Below, in pieces: positions 1-5,797 of a stretch of DNA of 5,797 nt. A model generated the notes under the pieces. That model had not been told where the DNA came from and made no database searches. It was given only the letters and a program-made list of their open reading frames with translations. Position numbers and translations under genes: made by a program. Where the stretch lies: the NCBI GenBank assembly GCA_025449475.1, contig JANWJM010000007.1, positions 1 to 5,797 on the forward strand. The letters run 5' to 3'. Each line of letters begins with the position of its first letter. The stretch's first letter is position 1. This stretch comes from Thermoactinomycetaceae bacterium. Lineage in GTDB: Bacteria > Bacillota > Bacilli > Thermoactinomycetales > Thermoactinomycetaceae.

Positions 1-1
1 C

Positions 2-17
2 CACCTACCATTAGGCG
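2..17 (-). terminator. Possible terminator hairpin after hsp20, cut by window edge
   Basis: Read on the minus strand, CGCCTA-ATGG-TAGGTG forms a 6-bp stem (one G-U pair) with a 4-nt loop, beginning 23 nt past the hsp20 stop. Position and orientation suit an intrinsic terminator. The window ends one base beyond the stem, so the U-tract that would decide the matter cannot be seen. The stem is short, so chance is a real alternative. Confidence 0.25.
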
Positions 18-40
18 AACCTGTTACGCATGGAACATTT

Positions 41-493
41 TTAATGCTCTCGGAAGTTGATATTAATTTTCCGTGCCTTTTTGGTTTCATCTTTGGGAAT
101 ATGGATATAGAGCACCCCGTTTTTACTATCTGCCGTAATTTCATCTACGTTTACTTGATCAGGAAGAGTGAATGAGCGTTGGAAAGCCCCATAACTACTT
201 TCGATCATATGGGTTTGCGCTCCTTCCTGTTTCTGTTCGTATTTTCTTTCTCCTCGAATGGTTAACACATTTCCATTCACTTCAATGTCAATATCGTTTT
301 GATCGATTCCCGGTAGTTCTGCTTCGACAACATATTTTTCAGCTTCTTCTTTGATATTCATGACTGGTACAAATGAGGTGGTTTGTGACTGAAAGAAGGG
401 CTCTTCAAAGAAGCGATTCACCATTTGGGTAATGTCGTCACGTAGGCGTTGAATCGGTAGTTGTGAACGCCGTGGTTGAAAACGTTCTAACAT
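41..493 (-). CDS. Hsp20 / alpha-crystallin family small heat-shock protein
   Basis: This is a 150-residue cytoplasmic ATP-independent chaperone of the small heat-shock family. Such proteins form oligomers that hold unfolding proteins for later refolding by ATP-dependent chaperones. The N-terminal arm (about 1-41) is short, basic and then aromatic. The alpha-crystallin domain spans about 42-134 and ends in the family signature A121..NGVL..I..PK134; an SYGAF.R.FTLP segment lies at 100-111. The C-terminal tail carries the I-x-I motif (I143-N-I145), which docks on neighbouring subunits. Length is typical and the gene looks intact. The ATG at 493 is preceded by AAAAGGAG (complement of 505-512), 11 nt away. 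The gene is transcribed divergently from the kinase gene. No CIRCE or paired CtsR heptamers are visible upstream, so heat control, if any, is by another route. The family call is firm; the exact paralogue is not. Confidence 0.95.
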   Translation of the reverse strand: MLERFQPRRSQLPIQRLRDDITQMVNRFFEEPFFQSQTTSFVPVMNIKEEAEKYVVEAELPGIDQNDIDIEVNGNVLTIRGERKYEQKQEGAQTHMIESSYGAFQRSFTLPDQVNVDEITADSKNGVLYIHIPKDETKKARKININFREH

Positions 494-566
494 GAGCTAT
501 CACACTCCTTTTTCGATAGTATGGAGAAAATCAGCATGGAATATACACCCCAAAGGAGGTCAATAA
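494..566. promoter_or_regulatory. Divergent intergenic region between hsp20 and the kinase gene
   Basis: These 73 bp must hold the 5' signals of two divergent genes. Both ribosome-binding sites are clear: AAAAGGAG for hsp20 (complement of 505-512) and AAAGGAGGT for the kinase (552-560, 6 nt before its ATG). I could not find a convincing -35/-10 pair on either strand. An AT-rich patch at 541-545 is the only -10-like stretch and lacks a partner. A promoter for either gene may lie partly inside the other's coding start. On the hsp20 transcript, CUAUC and GAUAG (complement of 515-519 and 497-501) flank the Shine-Dalgarno sequence. The regulatory role is inferred from position only. Confidence 0.5.
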
Positions 567-1145
567 ATGACAACACTTGTGTTTGTTGTAGGTGTCGCAG
601 GGGCAGGAAAAAGTACCGTTGGAAAGAAGATTGCAGAACAACTTCGCTATGTATATTTAGATAAGGACACCATTGCTCAGCCATTTGTTGAAGCACTCAA
701 CCCCATAAAAAATGACCGAGAATCGACATTGTATCTCAATACCATTCGGCCACTTGAATATCAAGTCTTATTGGATGTTGCGGAAGAGAATCTACGATTG
801 GGGCAAAGTGTGGTTCTCAGTGCTCCGTTTGGTCAAGAAGTTCTTGATCCAGCATGGATTGATCGTGAAATTTTCCATCAACGACAAATCCAAGCACAGA
901 TCAAGATTGTCAGCATAAAGGTTGATCCAAGTACGGAATGGAAACGTCTCTCCATGCGCAAAGAAGCACGTGATCAATGGAAGCTTGAACATTGGGCGCA
1001 ATATCAGCAGCAACGTCCAACCTTTGATGTGAAGTGGAGCCGTGATCCTGCCGTCTATTTTGAATTTGATAATCGCCTGCAAGCGGAACAAAATTTTGAT
1101 CAACAATTGTCACAATTAATGGCATGGATTGCAGAGGGCAACTAA
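567..1145 (+). CDS. Small P-loop kinase-like protein (AAA_33-type NTPase), substrate unknown
   Basis: This is a 192-residue soluble protein with a Walker A loop right at the N-terminus (G9-VAGAGK-S16-T17) after a hydrophobic strand. An LDKDT segment (31-35) follows, where small-molecule kinases of this fold place substrate-binding acidic residues. Strand GQSVVLSAPF (79-88) is in the Walker B region, but the usual aspartate position holds S85. An arginine-rich lid-like helix follows the strand at 114-119: R127, R131, R135-D136, K139. This layout fits the P-loop nucleotide-kinase fold seen in predicted kinases, chloramphenicol phosphotransferase and zeta toxins, so ATP-dependent phosphoryl transfer is the likely chemistry. 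The substrate cannot be read from the sequence. There is no adjacent small antitoxin-like gene, so a zeta toxin is unlikely. The ATG is fixed by AAAGGAGGT 6 nt upstream. The 3' end overlaps the convergent rqcH stop by 4 bp. Confidence 0.8.
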   Translation: MTTLVFVVGVAGAGKSTVGKKIAEQLRYVYLDKDTIAQPFVEALNPIKNDRESTLYLNTIRPLEYQVLLDVAEENLRLGQSVVLSAPFGQEVLDPAWIDREIFHQRQIQAQIKIVSIKVDPSTEWKRLSMRKEARDQWKLEHWAQYQQQRPTFDVKWSRDPAVYFEFDNRLQAEQNFDQQLSQLMAWIAEGN

Positions 1146-2860
1146 CCCTCCGAAGATTGTTCCAACAATTGTTGGATCTTGGTTGGATCCGGGGTCACAA
1201 AAAGTGTTTTCTGTTTTTTATAGGTGACAAATCCCGGATGAGCTCCTTTGGGCTTTTTGACATGTTTAACCAATGTATAGTCAACCGGAACTTGGCTGGA
1301 TTCGCGTGCTTTACTAAAATAAGCAGCGAGCATGGCCGCTTCGATCAGCGTGGATGGACTGATCGATGTTCCGCGGATCACGACATGGGAGCCAGGAATC
1401 TCTTTCGTATGTAGCCACGTATCCTGAGCAGAAGCGATTTTTTGCAATAGGTAATCATTTTGTCGATTATTTTTGCCGACAAGAATTAATGTTTGGTCAC
1501 TGGAATAGACGTGAAGAGGGGTCGGTTTCGCAACCTTTTTTCTCTTTTCTTGTTGTCGGGATTTTATGAGCCCCACTTCCGTCAATTCTTCGCGAATTTG
1601 CTCCATTTCTTGTGGATCGGCATGCAAGAGTTGGACACGCACACTTTCGAGGTATTCAATTCGTTCCATCGTCTTTTCTCGCTGTTGATGATTCCATGTT
1701 TTCGACGCTTTATATTTGCGGTATTTTTTAAAATAGCGCTCTGCATTCTCTGCTGGTGTGCGTGCTGGATCGAGCGGTATTTTGACGGTTGGATAGTTCG
1801 GATCAAAGAAATTGACCACTTCTACTTCCAAGGCGCCCCTTTTTATTTGATGTAAGGAAGCCATCAGCAATTCCCCGTATAAGCGAGTTTCCTCCGCTTT
1901 TTGGTCATCTGCGTACTCTTTTTCCAATCTCTTTAACTTCTTCTTGTTTTTGGAAAGTTCATGATCAATCAGCCGTCTAAGTTCATGCATTTGTTGTCGA
2001 AACCGGTCCTGTTTCACTTTGGTTGTATAATACTGATCCACACATTGGTTGACGGAGGTGAACGATTGCACTTTTCCACGTATGAAAGTGAGCGGGATGA
2101 CCGAAAAGATTGTTTTCTTGTCGGTTTCGATGATGGATGGTTGATAGTGATGCTGTTGAATCTGTGTCATCATTGAATGAAAGGATTGCCATAATTGTTC
2201 ACGCCTGCCGAGCCCTGAACGATGGAGAATCTCTTTGGCAATTTGGGGTCCAAGCCCTGTAAAACGTTGCACAATTTGTTGATCCAGTTTTCCACCATTG
2301 TAATCAAACCCGGCAATAAAGGAGTCTTGAACCACGTTTAACGGATTGATTTTGTGTTGTGAAGGGGGAGGCGTATAGAGGACTCCTGGCGATAGTTGGC
2401 GCACTTGACTCATCGCTTGGTTCACATGGACAATGCTATCCAGAATGATGTTTTTTTTAGGGTCGACAAGGATAATATTGCTGTGTTTTCCCATCATTTC
2501 TACGATAACGCGTTTGAAGATCCGATCGCCAATCTCGTTTCGGGTGAAGATATTGAGATGAACGATTCGTTCCAATCCCACTTGCTGGATCGATTCAATC
2601 CAGCCGCCTTCACAAAATTTTCTTAAGATCATACAAAAAGGAGGAGGTTCTTGGGGATTTTGCTCCTTGGCAGTGGTGAGATGAATACGAGGAAAGGCAG
2701 AATGTGCGGATAAACGTAGCTGGTAATTTTTTCCATGGGAACGGATCAGGAATGTGAGTTCTCGTTTATGAGGTTGATAGATTTTTCTGATTTTGCCGCC
2801 TACGATGATCTGATTTAATTCATGAACGATTGCACGAATAACAACGCCGTCAAAAGACAT
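1142..2860 (-). CDS. rqcH: RqcH (NFACT family, Rqc2 homologue), ribosome quality control Ala-tailing factor
   Basis: This 572-residue protein matches Bacillus subtilis RqcH (YloA, also annotated FbpA, fibronectin-binding) along its whole length. In that system RqcH binds split 50S subunits carrying stalled peptidyl-tRNA, recruits tRNA-Ala and adds C-terminal Ala tails that mark the peptide for degradation. Regions visible here: NFACT-N domain from MSFDG (1) to about 170; helix-hairpin-helix-like segment about 178-240; charged coiled coil about 283-325 and 375-440, with a middle region between; NFACT-R domain about 447-545, with KNNRQNDYL (463-471) and DTWLHTKEIPGSHVVIR (480-496). The tRNA-binding pair D97-R98 of B. 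subtilis appears as E97-R98. The short basic and Gln-rich tail ends at the convergent kinase gene. The ATG at 2860 has AAAGGA (complement of 2870-2875), 9 nt upstream. The gene is intact and its call is secure; 'fibronectin-binding' is a legacy name. Confidence 0.96.
   Translation of the reverse strand: MSFDGVVIRAIVHELNQIIVGGKIRKIYQPHKRELTFLIRSHGKNYQLRLSAHSAFPRIHLTTAKEQNPQEPPPFCMILRKFCEGGWIESIQQVGLERIVHLNIFTRNEIGDRIFKRVIVEMMGKHSNIILVDPKKNIILDSIVHVNQAMSQVRQLSPGVLYTPPPSQHKINPLNVVQDSFIAGFDYNGGKLDQQIVQRFTGLGPQIAKEILHRSGLGRREQLWQSFHSMMTQIQQHHYQPSIIETDKKTIFSVIPLTFIRGKVQSFTSVNQCVDQYYTTKVKQDRFRQQMHELRRLIDHELSKNKKKLKRLEKEYADDQKAEETRLYGELLMASLHQIKRGALEVEVVNFFDPNYPTVKIPLDPARTPAENAERYFKKYRKYKASKTWNHQQREKTMERIEYLESVRVQLLHADPQEMEQIREELTEVGLIKSRQQEKRKKVAKPTPLHVYSSDQTLILVGKNNRQNDYLLQKIASAQDTWLHTKEIPGSHVVIRGTSISPSTLIEAAMLAAYFSKARESSQVPVDYTLVKHVKKPKGAHPGFVTYKKQKTLFVTPDPTKIQQLLEQSSEG
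1153..1180. repeat. Palindrome at the convergent kinase/rqcH junction, possible weak terminator
   Basis: A perfect 16-bp palindrome, TCCAACAATTGTTGGA (1161-1176), lies 15 nt past the kinase stop and within the last codons of rqcH. AAGAT (1153-1157) and ATCTT (1176-1180) can add a 5-bp base below it, with a bulge. Since the two genes overlap tail to tail, any terminator has to lie inside a coding end, and this is the only hairpin seen there. Neither strand has a U-tract after it, so intrinsic termination is doubtful. It may simply be the codons for Gln-Gln-Leu-Leu-Glu. Confidence 0.35.
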
Positions 2861-2987
2861 TTATCTTCATCCTTTAATTGTTGTTCTTCCTCCACTTGTC
2901 CACACTTTTTCAGAAATCAATACATGTTTCACTGCTTGTCTGAATAGATTGATGGTGAGCAGTTGGGAACAAAGGAGGAGAAAAAGT
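2861..2987. promoter_or_regulatory. Divergent intergenic region between rqcH and the P-type ATPase
   Basis: The gap is 127 bp if the ATPase starts at GTG 2988. It carries the rqcH ribosome-binding site (AAAGGA, complement of 2870-2875) and the ATPase one (2971-2980), so promoters for both genes should lie between. No strong -35/-10 pair stands out. A weak minus-strand candidate is TTCAGA (complement of 2939-2944) with TATTGA 16 nt further on; it matches the consensus poorly. Most of the gap is taken up by the inverted-repeat structure listed separately. Confidence 0.5.
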
Positions 2988-2991
2988 GTGG
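2900..2991 (+). promoter_or_regulatory. Structured leader spanning the ATPase start codon
   Basis: CCACACTTTTTC (2900-2911) and GAAAAAGTGTGG (2980-2991) form a perfect 12-bp inverted repeat. Its right arm contains the GTG start (2988-2990). Inside it, 2925-2937 can pair with 2957-2971: U2925-A2971, GUUUC with GGAAC (one G-U), then ACUGCUU with GAGCAGU, with a 2-nt bulge at 2964-2965. The fold leaves AAGGAGGA (2972-2979) in an internal loop between the two stems. If the transcript starts before 2900, the start codon would be paired. An alternative inner pairing, ATCAAT (2916-2921) with ATTGAT (2948-2953), competes with the inner stem. The pairing is visible in the sequence; its function is inferred. 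As DNA, the dyad could instead be a regulator site shared with rqcH. Confidence 0.45.
2971..2980 (+). promoter_or_regulatory. Shine-Dalgarno sequence that sets the ATPase start at GTG 2988
   Basis: AAAGGAGGAG is a near-ideal Bacillota ribosome-binding site, with its GGAGG core 9 nt before the in-frame GTG at 2988. The earlier in-frame TTG (2949) and ATG (2952) have no GGAGG-like sequence upstream and would place this site inside the coding region. The GTG start is therefore preferred. Confidence 0.85.
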
Positions 2992-5702
2992 TTGATTGGG
3001 AGATAGACAAAGTAATGGCCCACTTTCATGTAAATCCATCGCAAGGACTGTCAGAAAAAGAAGCAAAGGAACGGTTGAAACGAGTTGGTTTTAATCAATT
3101 ATCCGAAGGAAAGAAAAAGTCCCCCTTTCTTCTCTTTCTGGAACAGTTTAACGATTTTATGGTGTGGGTGTTATTAGTTGCGACATTGATTTCGGGTCTT
3201 TTGGGTGAATATACAGATGCCATTGCGATCATTGCCATTGTTATTTTAAACGCCATCTTGGGTTTTGTTCAAGAAGTTCGTGCAGAAAAGTCGCTTGCGG
3301 CCTTAAAAAAACTTTCCGCTCCAACAACGAAAGTTTTGCGTGAAGGCAGATGGAAACGGATCGATGCCGCACAAATTGTACCTGGTGATGTGGTTTCCTT
3401 GGAAAGCGGTGATCGCATCCCTGCTGATCTGCGTTTGATTCAAGCGGAAAACCTCTATATTGAAGAGTCTGCACTCACCGGTGAATCTGTTCCCGTTTCC
3501 AAGACCCACAAACGATTGCCGAAAAAAAATCGATCCCTGGGTGATCAAAAAAATATGGCCTTTATGGGCACAATGGCTGTTCGGGGTTCTGGAAAAGGCA
3601 TTGTTCTGCGGACAGGGATGAAAACCGAGATGGGGAAAATCGCTCATTTGATCGAACATACTGAATCAACACAAACCCCTTTGCAACATCGGTTGGAACA
3701 GTTGGGAAAGGTATTGATTGTTGTTTCATTACTGTTGACCGCGATGGTTGTGGTAACGGGTATTTTACATGGTCATGCTGCTTACAAGATGTTCTTAGCG
3801 GGTGTGAGTCTAGCGGTTGCAGCCATTCCTGAAGGACTCCCGGCGATTGTAACCATTGCGCTTGCTTTGGGCGTTCAACGGATGATTAAACGAAATGCGA
3901 TTGTCCGGAAATTGCCTTCGGTAGAAACATTGGGCTGTGCAACGGTTATCTGTTCTGATAAGACTGGAACCTTAACACAGAATAAAATGACGGTCACCCA
4001 TCTTTGGTTGGAAGGGGGGCTCATCGAGGTAACAGGCAGTGGACATCAAGTAGAAGGGAAGTTTCTCAAGCAACGACAAGCCATTTCTCCGCAGAAAAAT
4101 CAAGGATTGAGTAAGCTACTGGAAATCTCCGTCTTATGCAACAATGCATCGATGGAACAACAAGCCACTTCCCAAGGATTATTAAAGAAAAAGAAGCGAG
4201 AATGGAAGGTCGACGGGGATCCGACAGAGGTTGCTCTGCTGGTAGCAGGCGCAAAGGGAGGATTGACTCCGGATCGTTTGCATCAAGAATGGAAACGAAT
4301 CAAGGAATTTCCCTTTGATTCCACTCGTAAAAGGATGTCCGTGATTCTGCAGCATCACAGCGGCAAACGCATCGTCATGATGAAAGGTGCTCCCGAGGTA
4401 GTGATCCCACGTTGTTCACAAGTGCTAAAACAGGATCAACCGTGTCCCCTCTCGGAGAGCAAACGAAGAGAGATTTTACAAGTGAATGATCAACTTGCAG
4501 CCAACGCTTTGCGCAATTTGGCGTTTGCTTATCGGGAGTTGCCGCCAGGAGTCGATTTCCAAGAAAGCTTCGTGGAAAAAGAGATGATCTTTGTTGGATT
4601 GATGGGGATGATCGATCCTCCACGCTCAGAGGTAAAGGGAGCGATACGGAAATGCCGAAAAGCAGGAATTCGCACCATTATGATTACGGGCGATCATCAA
4701 GCAACGGCGGAAGCAATTGCAAAAAAGATTGGTTTGATGGGCTCCAATGGTGTGACGGTCAATGGCGATGATCTCAATCGGATGAGTGAAAAGGAGTTTC
4801 TGCAAAGAGTCGATGAGATCGATGTGTACGCTCGTGTATCACCGGAACATAAACTGAAGATTGTAAAGGCTTTGCAAAAGCGCGGTCATATTGTCGCGAT
4901 GACTGGCGATGGAGTGAATGATGCGCCTGCCATCAAAGCCGCAGATATTGGGATTGCTATGGGAAAGACGGGTACGGATGTATCAAAAGAGGCTTCTTCC
5001 TTAATTTTGGCGGATGATCATTTTGCGACCATTGTTTCAGCGATAGAGGAAGGACGCAATATCTATGACAACATCCGCAAATTTATTAGTTATTTGTTAG
5101 CGAGCAATGTGGGTGAGATTCTAGTCATGTTTTTGGCCATGTTGATCGGTTTACCTCTCCCATTGGTTCCGATCCAGATTTTGTGGGTCAATTTGGTGAC
5201 GGATGGATTGCCTGCAATGGCGTTGGGGGTTGATCCCTCCGAAGAAGATACGATGAACCGTCCACCTCGAAATAGCCGTGAAAGCATCTTTGCTCGTGGG
5301 GTAGGGTGGAAAATTTTATCCAGAGGTCTTCTCATCGGTTTCTGGTCATTGGTTGCCTTTATGGTCACGTACCAAGAAGCACCCAATCATTTGGAACTGG
5401 CACAAACCGTCGCATTTGCTACACTTGTCTTCTCACAATTGATCTATGTTTTTGATTGTCGCTCCACCGGTTCGATTTTTAATCGCAATCCGTTGGATAA
5501 TTTTCCTTTAATTCTCGCCGTCGCTTCATCTGTATTATTGTTATTAGTGGTGATTTATTATCCTCCTTTGCAACCCATTTTCCATACCGTTCCGCTAGGG
5601 CTGCGCGAATGGATCTTGGTCTGCGTTACCTCTACCTTACCTGTAATCTTGGCAGGATTGTTTGATCAATTAAAGGTGTTGCGAAGATTGGTTCATGGCT
5701 AA
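2988..5702 (+). CDS. yloB: Cation-transporting P2A-type ATPase, probably Ca2+ (YloB-like)
   Basis: With the GTG start this is a 904-residue, ten-helix membrane pump (the open frame extends to TTG 2949, 917 residues). Numbering is from GTG. An N-terminal cation-ATPase region (about 1-50) precedes M1-M2 (about 55-97). The actuator domain has TGES (164-167). M3-M4 (about 241-292) carries the PEGL ion-binding kink (281-284). The phosphorylated aspartate is D324 in DKTGT. The nucleotide domain has DPTE (411-414) and KGAPE (466-470), and the hinge has TGDGVNDAP (639-647). M5-M10 follow from about 698. SERCA calcium ligands are matched in M4 (E282), M5 (N707, E710) and M6 (N735, T738, D739); the M8 glutamate is Q817. 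ATP-driven Ca2+ export is expected, and the match to B. subtilis YloB is strong along the length. The gene is divergent from rqcH and followed by a terminator-like hairpin. Mn2+ cannot be excluded as a substrate. Confidence 0.93.
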   Translation: MVDWEIDKVMAHFHVNPSQGLSEKEAKERLKRVGFNQLSEGKKKSPFLLFLEQFNDFMVWVLLVATLISGLLGEYTDAIAIIAIVILNAILGFVQEVRAEKSLAALKKLSAPTTKVLREGRWKRIDAAQIVPGDVVSLESGDRIPADLRLIQAENLYIEESALTGESVPVSKTHKRLPKKNRSLGDQKNMAFMGTMAVRGSGKGIVLRTGMKTEMGKIAHLIEHTESTQTPLQHRLEQLGKVLIVVSLLLTAMVVVTGILHGHAAYKMFLAGVSLAVAAIPEGLPAIVTIALALGVQRMIKRNAIVRKLPSVETLGCATVICSDKTGTLTQNKMTVTHLWLEGGLIEVTGSGHQVEGKFLKQRQAISPQKNQGLSKLLEISVLCNNASMEQQATSQGLLKKKKREWKVDGDPTEVALLVAGAKGGLTPDRLHQEWKRIKEFPFDSTRKRMSVILQHHSGKRIVMMKGAPEVVIPRCSQVLKQDQPCPLSESKRREILQVNDQLAANALRNLAFAYRELPPGVDFQESFVEKEMIFVGLMGMIDPPRSEVKGAIRKCRKAGIRTIMITGDHQATAEAIAKKIGLMGSNGVTVNGDDLNRMSEKEFLQRVDEIDVYARVSPEHKLKIVKALQKRGHIVAMTGDGVNDAPAIKAADIGIAMGKTGTDVSKEASSLILADDHFATIVSAIEEGRNIYDNIRKFISYLLASNVGEILVMFLAMLIGLPLPLVPIQILWVNLVTDGLPAMALGVDPSEEDTMNRPPRNSRESIFARGVGWKILSRGLLIGFWSLVAFMVTYQEAPNHLELAQTVAFATLVFSQLIYVFDCRSTGSIFNRNPLDNFPLILAVASSVLLLLVVIYYPPLQPIFHTVPLGLREWILVCVTSTLPVILAGLFDQLKVLRRLVHG

Positions 5703-5730
5703 GATCTAGGGGGCTTCTTAATCCTCCGTC

Positions 5731-5779
5731 CGCCCTTCTCCGCTTAACCCATTAAATTTGGGTTTAACTGGGAAGGGCG
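5731..5779 (+). terminator. Imperfect intrinsic-terminator hairpin after the ATPase gene
   Basis: Two 20-nt arms (5731-5750 and 5760-5779) flank a 9-nt AT-rich loop. The base is strong: CGCCCTTC pairs with GAAGGGCG, followed by a G-U and a C-G pair. The middle has mismatches, and the top AACCC/GGGTT is paired. It starts 28 nt past the stop codon, as expected for a terminator. The run after it (TTTCTCG) is a poor U-tract, so termination may be partial. The opposite strand has no T-run either. Confidence 0.6.
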
Positions 5780-5797
5780 TTTCTCGATGTTTATGGA

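Noticed and set aside
494..566. CIRCE or CtsR operator controlling hsp20
   Set aside because: There is no TTAGCACTC/GAGTGCTAA pair. Only a single GGTCAA half-site is present (within the kinase leader), without the second heptamer that CtsR needs.
792..1125. Minus-strand open frames of 104 and 71 codons opposite the kinase gene
   Set aside because: They lie antisense to a well-supported gene, have no good ribosome-binding site and show no recognisable domain.
567..1145. Zeta-toxin of a toxin-antitoxin pair
   Set aside because: The P-loop fold fits, but there is no small antitoxin gene beside it and no zeta-specific motif I can identify; the neighbour is a divergent hsp20.
1124..2626. Several plus-strand open frames of 67-120 codons within rqcH
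   Set aside because: They are antisense shadows of a conserved full-length gene. Their translations are Phe/Cys/His-rich in the way typical of non-coding frames.
2861..2991. A known metal riboswitch (yybP-ykoY type) in the ATPase leader
   Set aside because: Such elements precede some bacterial P-type ATPases, but I see none of their conserved loop sequences, and the leader is dominated by simple long-range pairing instead.
5731..5779. T-box or other attenuator rather than a terminator
   Set aside because: No T-box consensus is present, and the hairpin lies directly after a stop codon with no sign of a competing antiterminator.
5787..5797. Start of a downstream gene at ATG 5787
   Set aside because: Only three full codons are visible, and the AAGGG before it belongs to the terminator stem; it cannot be supported from this window.

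Overview
The window reads as an ordinary chromosomal stretch of a Gram-positive, low-to-mid GC Bacillota (class Bacilli). The ribosome-binding sites are strong (AAAGGAGGT, AAAGGAGGAG). Two of the four proteins closely resemble, from memory, Bacillus subtilis proteins: RqcH (YloA/FbpA) and the calcium P-type ATPase YloB. From memory, yloA and yloB are also neighbours in B. subtilis. Sequence divergence suggests a relative rather than Bacillus itself, perhaps a thermoactinomycete or similar spore-former. That placement is inference only.

Layout, left to right. A small heat-shock protein (Hsp20) lies on the minus strand at 41-493. A 73-bp divergent gap separates it from a small P-loop kinase-like protein on the plus strand (567-1145). 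The kinase converges on rqcH (minus strand, 2860-1142), and the two reading frames overlap by 4 bp at their stop codons. A second divergent gap of 127 bp separates rqcH from a calcium-type P-type ATPase (plus strand, best start GTG at 2988, stop at 5702). An imperfect hairpin at 5731-5779 is the likely terminator. The gene after it is not in the window.

How the genes relate. Hsp20 (holdase chaperone) and RqcH (Ala-tailing of stalled nascent chains) both belong to protein quality control. The ATPase is a membrane cation pump, probably for Ca2+. The kinase has no assignable substrate. Strands alternate, so each gene is probably its own transcription unit. The two divergent gaps are the only obvious places for promoters; I found no convincing -35/-10 pair in either, and no CIRCE or CtsR operator upstream of hsp20.

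The most unusual signal is in the rqcH-ATPase gap. A perfect 12-bp inverted repeat and a bulged inner stem can fold the ATPase leader so that the Shine-Dalgarno sequence sits in an internal loop and the GTG start lies in the basal stem. I see no mobile element, CRISPR array, tRNA or rRNA, and no convincing evidence of a novel multi-gene system.
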